Assembly: GCA_964461835.1 (NCBI GenBank)
Contig: CAYWVO010000008.1
Location: 15,168-79,167 of the forward strand
Length of the DNA stretch: 64,000 nucleotides
From: CAYWVO01 sp964461835
GTDB lineage: Bacteria; Zixibacteria; MSB-5A5; WJJR01; JAJRUJ01
Direction: 5' to 3'
This document shows, piece by piece, positions 62,864 through 64,000 of the stretch. The first letter of the stretch is position 1. Each line of letters starts with the position of its first letter. A program made the position numbers and the translations under genes. A model generated the notes under the pieces. It did no database searches and was not told the DNA's origin. It saw only the letters and a list, made by a program, of their open reading frames with translations.

Positions 62864-63307
62864 ATGGCAAGTCAATTGACAAAAGAGACTTGGATTCGTC
62901 TATTCTTTATAATATTTTATCCAGCAGTGACTTGGGCTGTTTTTTGGTTAGCTTGGCATCCTGATTTAATTGTCGTTATTAGCGCCAAAGCCATGATTTT
63001 CGGTTTTTCGGTACTTTGTGTTAGAATTGCATGGATGAAGTGGGAAAAAAATGAATTCAAAGGTACAAATAAACTAATAAGGGCTTTTGTGATAAATTAC
63101 CCTGCCACAATATTTTTTACATTTTGTTTTTTCTTTCCGATCGTATTTGAAATCGTCAAATATTTTGAAGAATCCTATCGATTGTATTTTTGTTGCGGGA
63201 TATTTGCGGCTTTGGGTTGGCATATTGATATCCTCTACAGCGATGGCAATATCTTTTCTGGAATTTCGACAATTGTTCGCACAATCAGGGGAAAGTCTGA
63301 AAGATGA
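62864..63307 (+). CDS. AT-rich four-helix membrane protein
   Basis: 147-residue integral membrane protein with hydrophobic segments near 10-30, 36-55, 78-98 and 110-130. ATG at 62864 is preferred over one at 62840 because a G-rich stretch (GGTGTGGGG) lies just upstream. Codon use is AT-rich, unlike most of the window, suggesting a recent arrival. No family recognised. A proteasome-like hydrolase starts 37 nt downstream, so the two are probably one operon. Confidence 0.6.
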   Translation: MASQLTKETWIRLFFIIFYPAVTWAVFWLAWHPDLIVVISAKAMIFGFSVLCVRIAWMKWEKNEFKGTNKLIRAFVINYPATIFFTFCFFFPIVFEIVKYFEESYRLYFCCGIFAALGWHIDILYSDGNIFSGISTIVRTIRGKSER

Positions 63308-63344
63308 GAGCTTAAGATCATAAAGAAACTATGGGGGTGAACAT

Positions 63345-64000
63345 ATGACCGTATGTATTGCAGCAATTGCCGAGAACAGTATGGTATTTGGCGCTGCTGA
63401 TAGAATGGTTACGTCGGGAGACATCGAGTTTGAACCCAGCGTATCAAAGATATTGTCAATTACGAATTCAATTGTCGTCCTTCTCGCTGGCGAATCGACA
63501 TTTCATGAAGAACTTTATCAGCTGGTGTCTGAATTGATCAATGACAGGATTGAAAGAGAACCTGAAAACTGGTGGAAAGTTAAAGACGTTGCTGATCTAT
63601 ACGCGCTAAAATTCAATGAAGCTAAATTGTTACGAGCAGAAGCTGCAGTCCTCGCACCATTGGGATTAAATCGCCAATCTTTCATTTCGCAACAGAATTA
63701 TATGTCCGACAGATTAGTCGAACATATGACTAATCGCATGACCCGGTTTCAAATGCCATCCCTTATGTTGATCATTGCCGGGATTGATCCTACAGGTGCC
63801 CATATCTATACCATGATCAACGGAGAAGTAATATGTTGGGATTCAGTGGGTTTCATCTCCGTTGGCGGTGGATGGAGACACGCAAATTCGCAATTTCAGT
63901 TTAGCGGTCATACTCGAAGAGCATCTTGGCAGGATACAATTTTCTTAACTTATTTCGCCAAAAGACGTGCAGAAGTTGCACCGGGCGTAGGCAAAGCTAC
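63345..64000 (+). CDS. proteasome-like Ntn-hydrolase (3' truncated by window)
   Basis: 218 residues are visible and the frame stays open at the window edge. GGGGGTG lies 5 nt before the ATG at 63345. After Met removal the N-terminus is Thr (TVCIAAIAENSMVFGAADRM). The key residues of the proteasome beta/HslV fold appear at the right spacing from that Thr: Asp (GAADR, ~18) and Lys (SVSKIL, ~34). Later, GGWRHANSQF resembles the loop of the fold's second half. No HslU or proteasome alpha subunit is seen. It may process a peptide or partner protein; with the membrane gene upstream it forms an AT-rich pair. Confidence 0.72.
   Translation, partial: MTVCIAAIAENSMVFGAADRMVTSGDIEFEPSVSKILSITNSIVVLLAGESTFHEELYQLVSELINDRIEREPENWWKVKDVADLYALKFNEAKLLRAEAAVLAPLGLNRQSFISQQNYMSDRLVEHMTNRMTRFQMPSLMLIIAGIDPTGAHIYTMINGEVICWDSVGFISVGGGWRHANSQFQFSGHTRRASWQDTIFLTYFAKRRAEVAPGVGKA

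Overview
The window reads as a chromosomal segment of a Gram-negative bacterium from an uncultured FCB-type lineage; Candidatus Zixibacteria or a close relative is my best guess. The reasons are moderate-to-high GC, secreted proteins ending in dockerin-like 'PLDVAxLVxYVY' F-hand repeats, a two-CW domain protein, a MetP/MetS-type transporter, an Mla-like lipid transport fragment, and short nested palindromes packed into the intergenic spaces. No rRNA, tRNA, CRISPR array, IS element or prophage was seen. The last ~1.2 kb is visibly more AT-rich than the rest.

Layout. 1-2.1 kb: Mla-type ABC ATPase (5' end cut by the window), a small Cys-containing protein and an MCE-domain protein. 2.1-10.6 kb (minus): propionyl-CoA to succinyl-CoA module (biotin carboxylase, biotin carrier, carboxyltransferase, methylmalonyl-CoA epimerase, mutase catalytic chain without its B12 domain), with a methyltransferase, an MBL-fold hydrolase and an acyl-CoA dehydrogenase. 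10.9-15.9 kb: two large secreted dockerin-bearing proteins (sialidase-like propeller; M28 peptidase), convergent on a bidirectional terminator. 16-19.6 kb: methyltransferase, coiled-coil membrane protein, motAB. 19.6-21.8 kb: gdhA behind a good sigma70-type promoter, then a conserved-looking 124-aa protein. 21.8-28.3 kb (minus): dTDP-L-rhamnose operon rfbA-C-B-D followed by a 27-residue membrane peptide, a sugar nucleotidyltransferase, a helical-barrel-like protein and an SDR lacking the catalytic lysine. 28.6-34.4 kb: response regulator, multi-PAS histidine kinase and SGNH-TPR protein. 34.4-36.7 kb: M48 peptidase fused to a TolB-like propeller.

37-45 kb is the most striking region. It holds a four-gene Hmc/Tmc/Dsr-type transmembrane redox complex in which the NrfD-like subunit is fused to a hexaheme cytochrome c. 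The genes run by overlap into a response regulator, a histidine kinase with two Cys-containing PAS domains, and a second response regulator; a two-CW protein faces them. 45-49.6 kb holds coaX, murQ and a minus-strand run of small genes: a stand-alone cyanophycin-synthetase N-domain homologue keeping an HxxEH motif, an 88-aa protein, tandem paralogues of 69 and 70 aa, and a histone-H1-like protein built of three exact-length 29-residue repeats. A DtxR/MntR regulator lies beyond.

49.8-61.9 kb: oligopeptidase B-like lipoprotein, split lysine-ketoglutarate reductase and saccharopine dehydrogenase, NSS transporter plus MetS-like small subunit, PEGA/TPR membrane protein, zinc-ribbon protein, recN and a TPR protein. 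61.9-62.9 kb is a gene-free stretch full of palindromic modules whose arms covary. The window closes with an AT-rich pair: a four-helix membrane protein and a truncated proteasome-like Ntn-hydrolase.

The genes suggest a heterotrophic, peptide- and amino-acid-using cell (secreted peptidases, glutamate and lysine catabolism, propionate metabolism) with a motility motor, rhamnose-containing surface glycans and a cytochrome-linked respiratory complex under two-component control.
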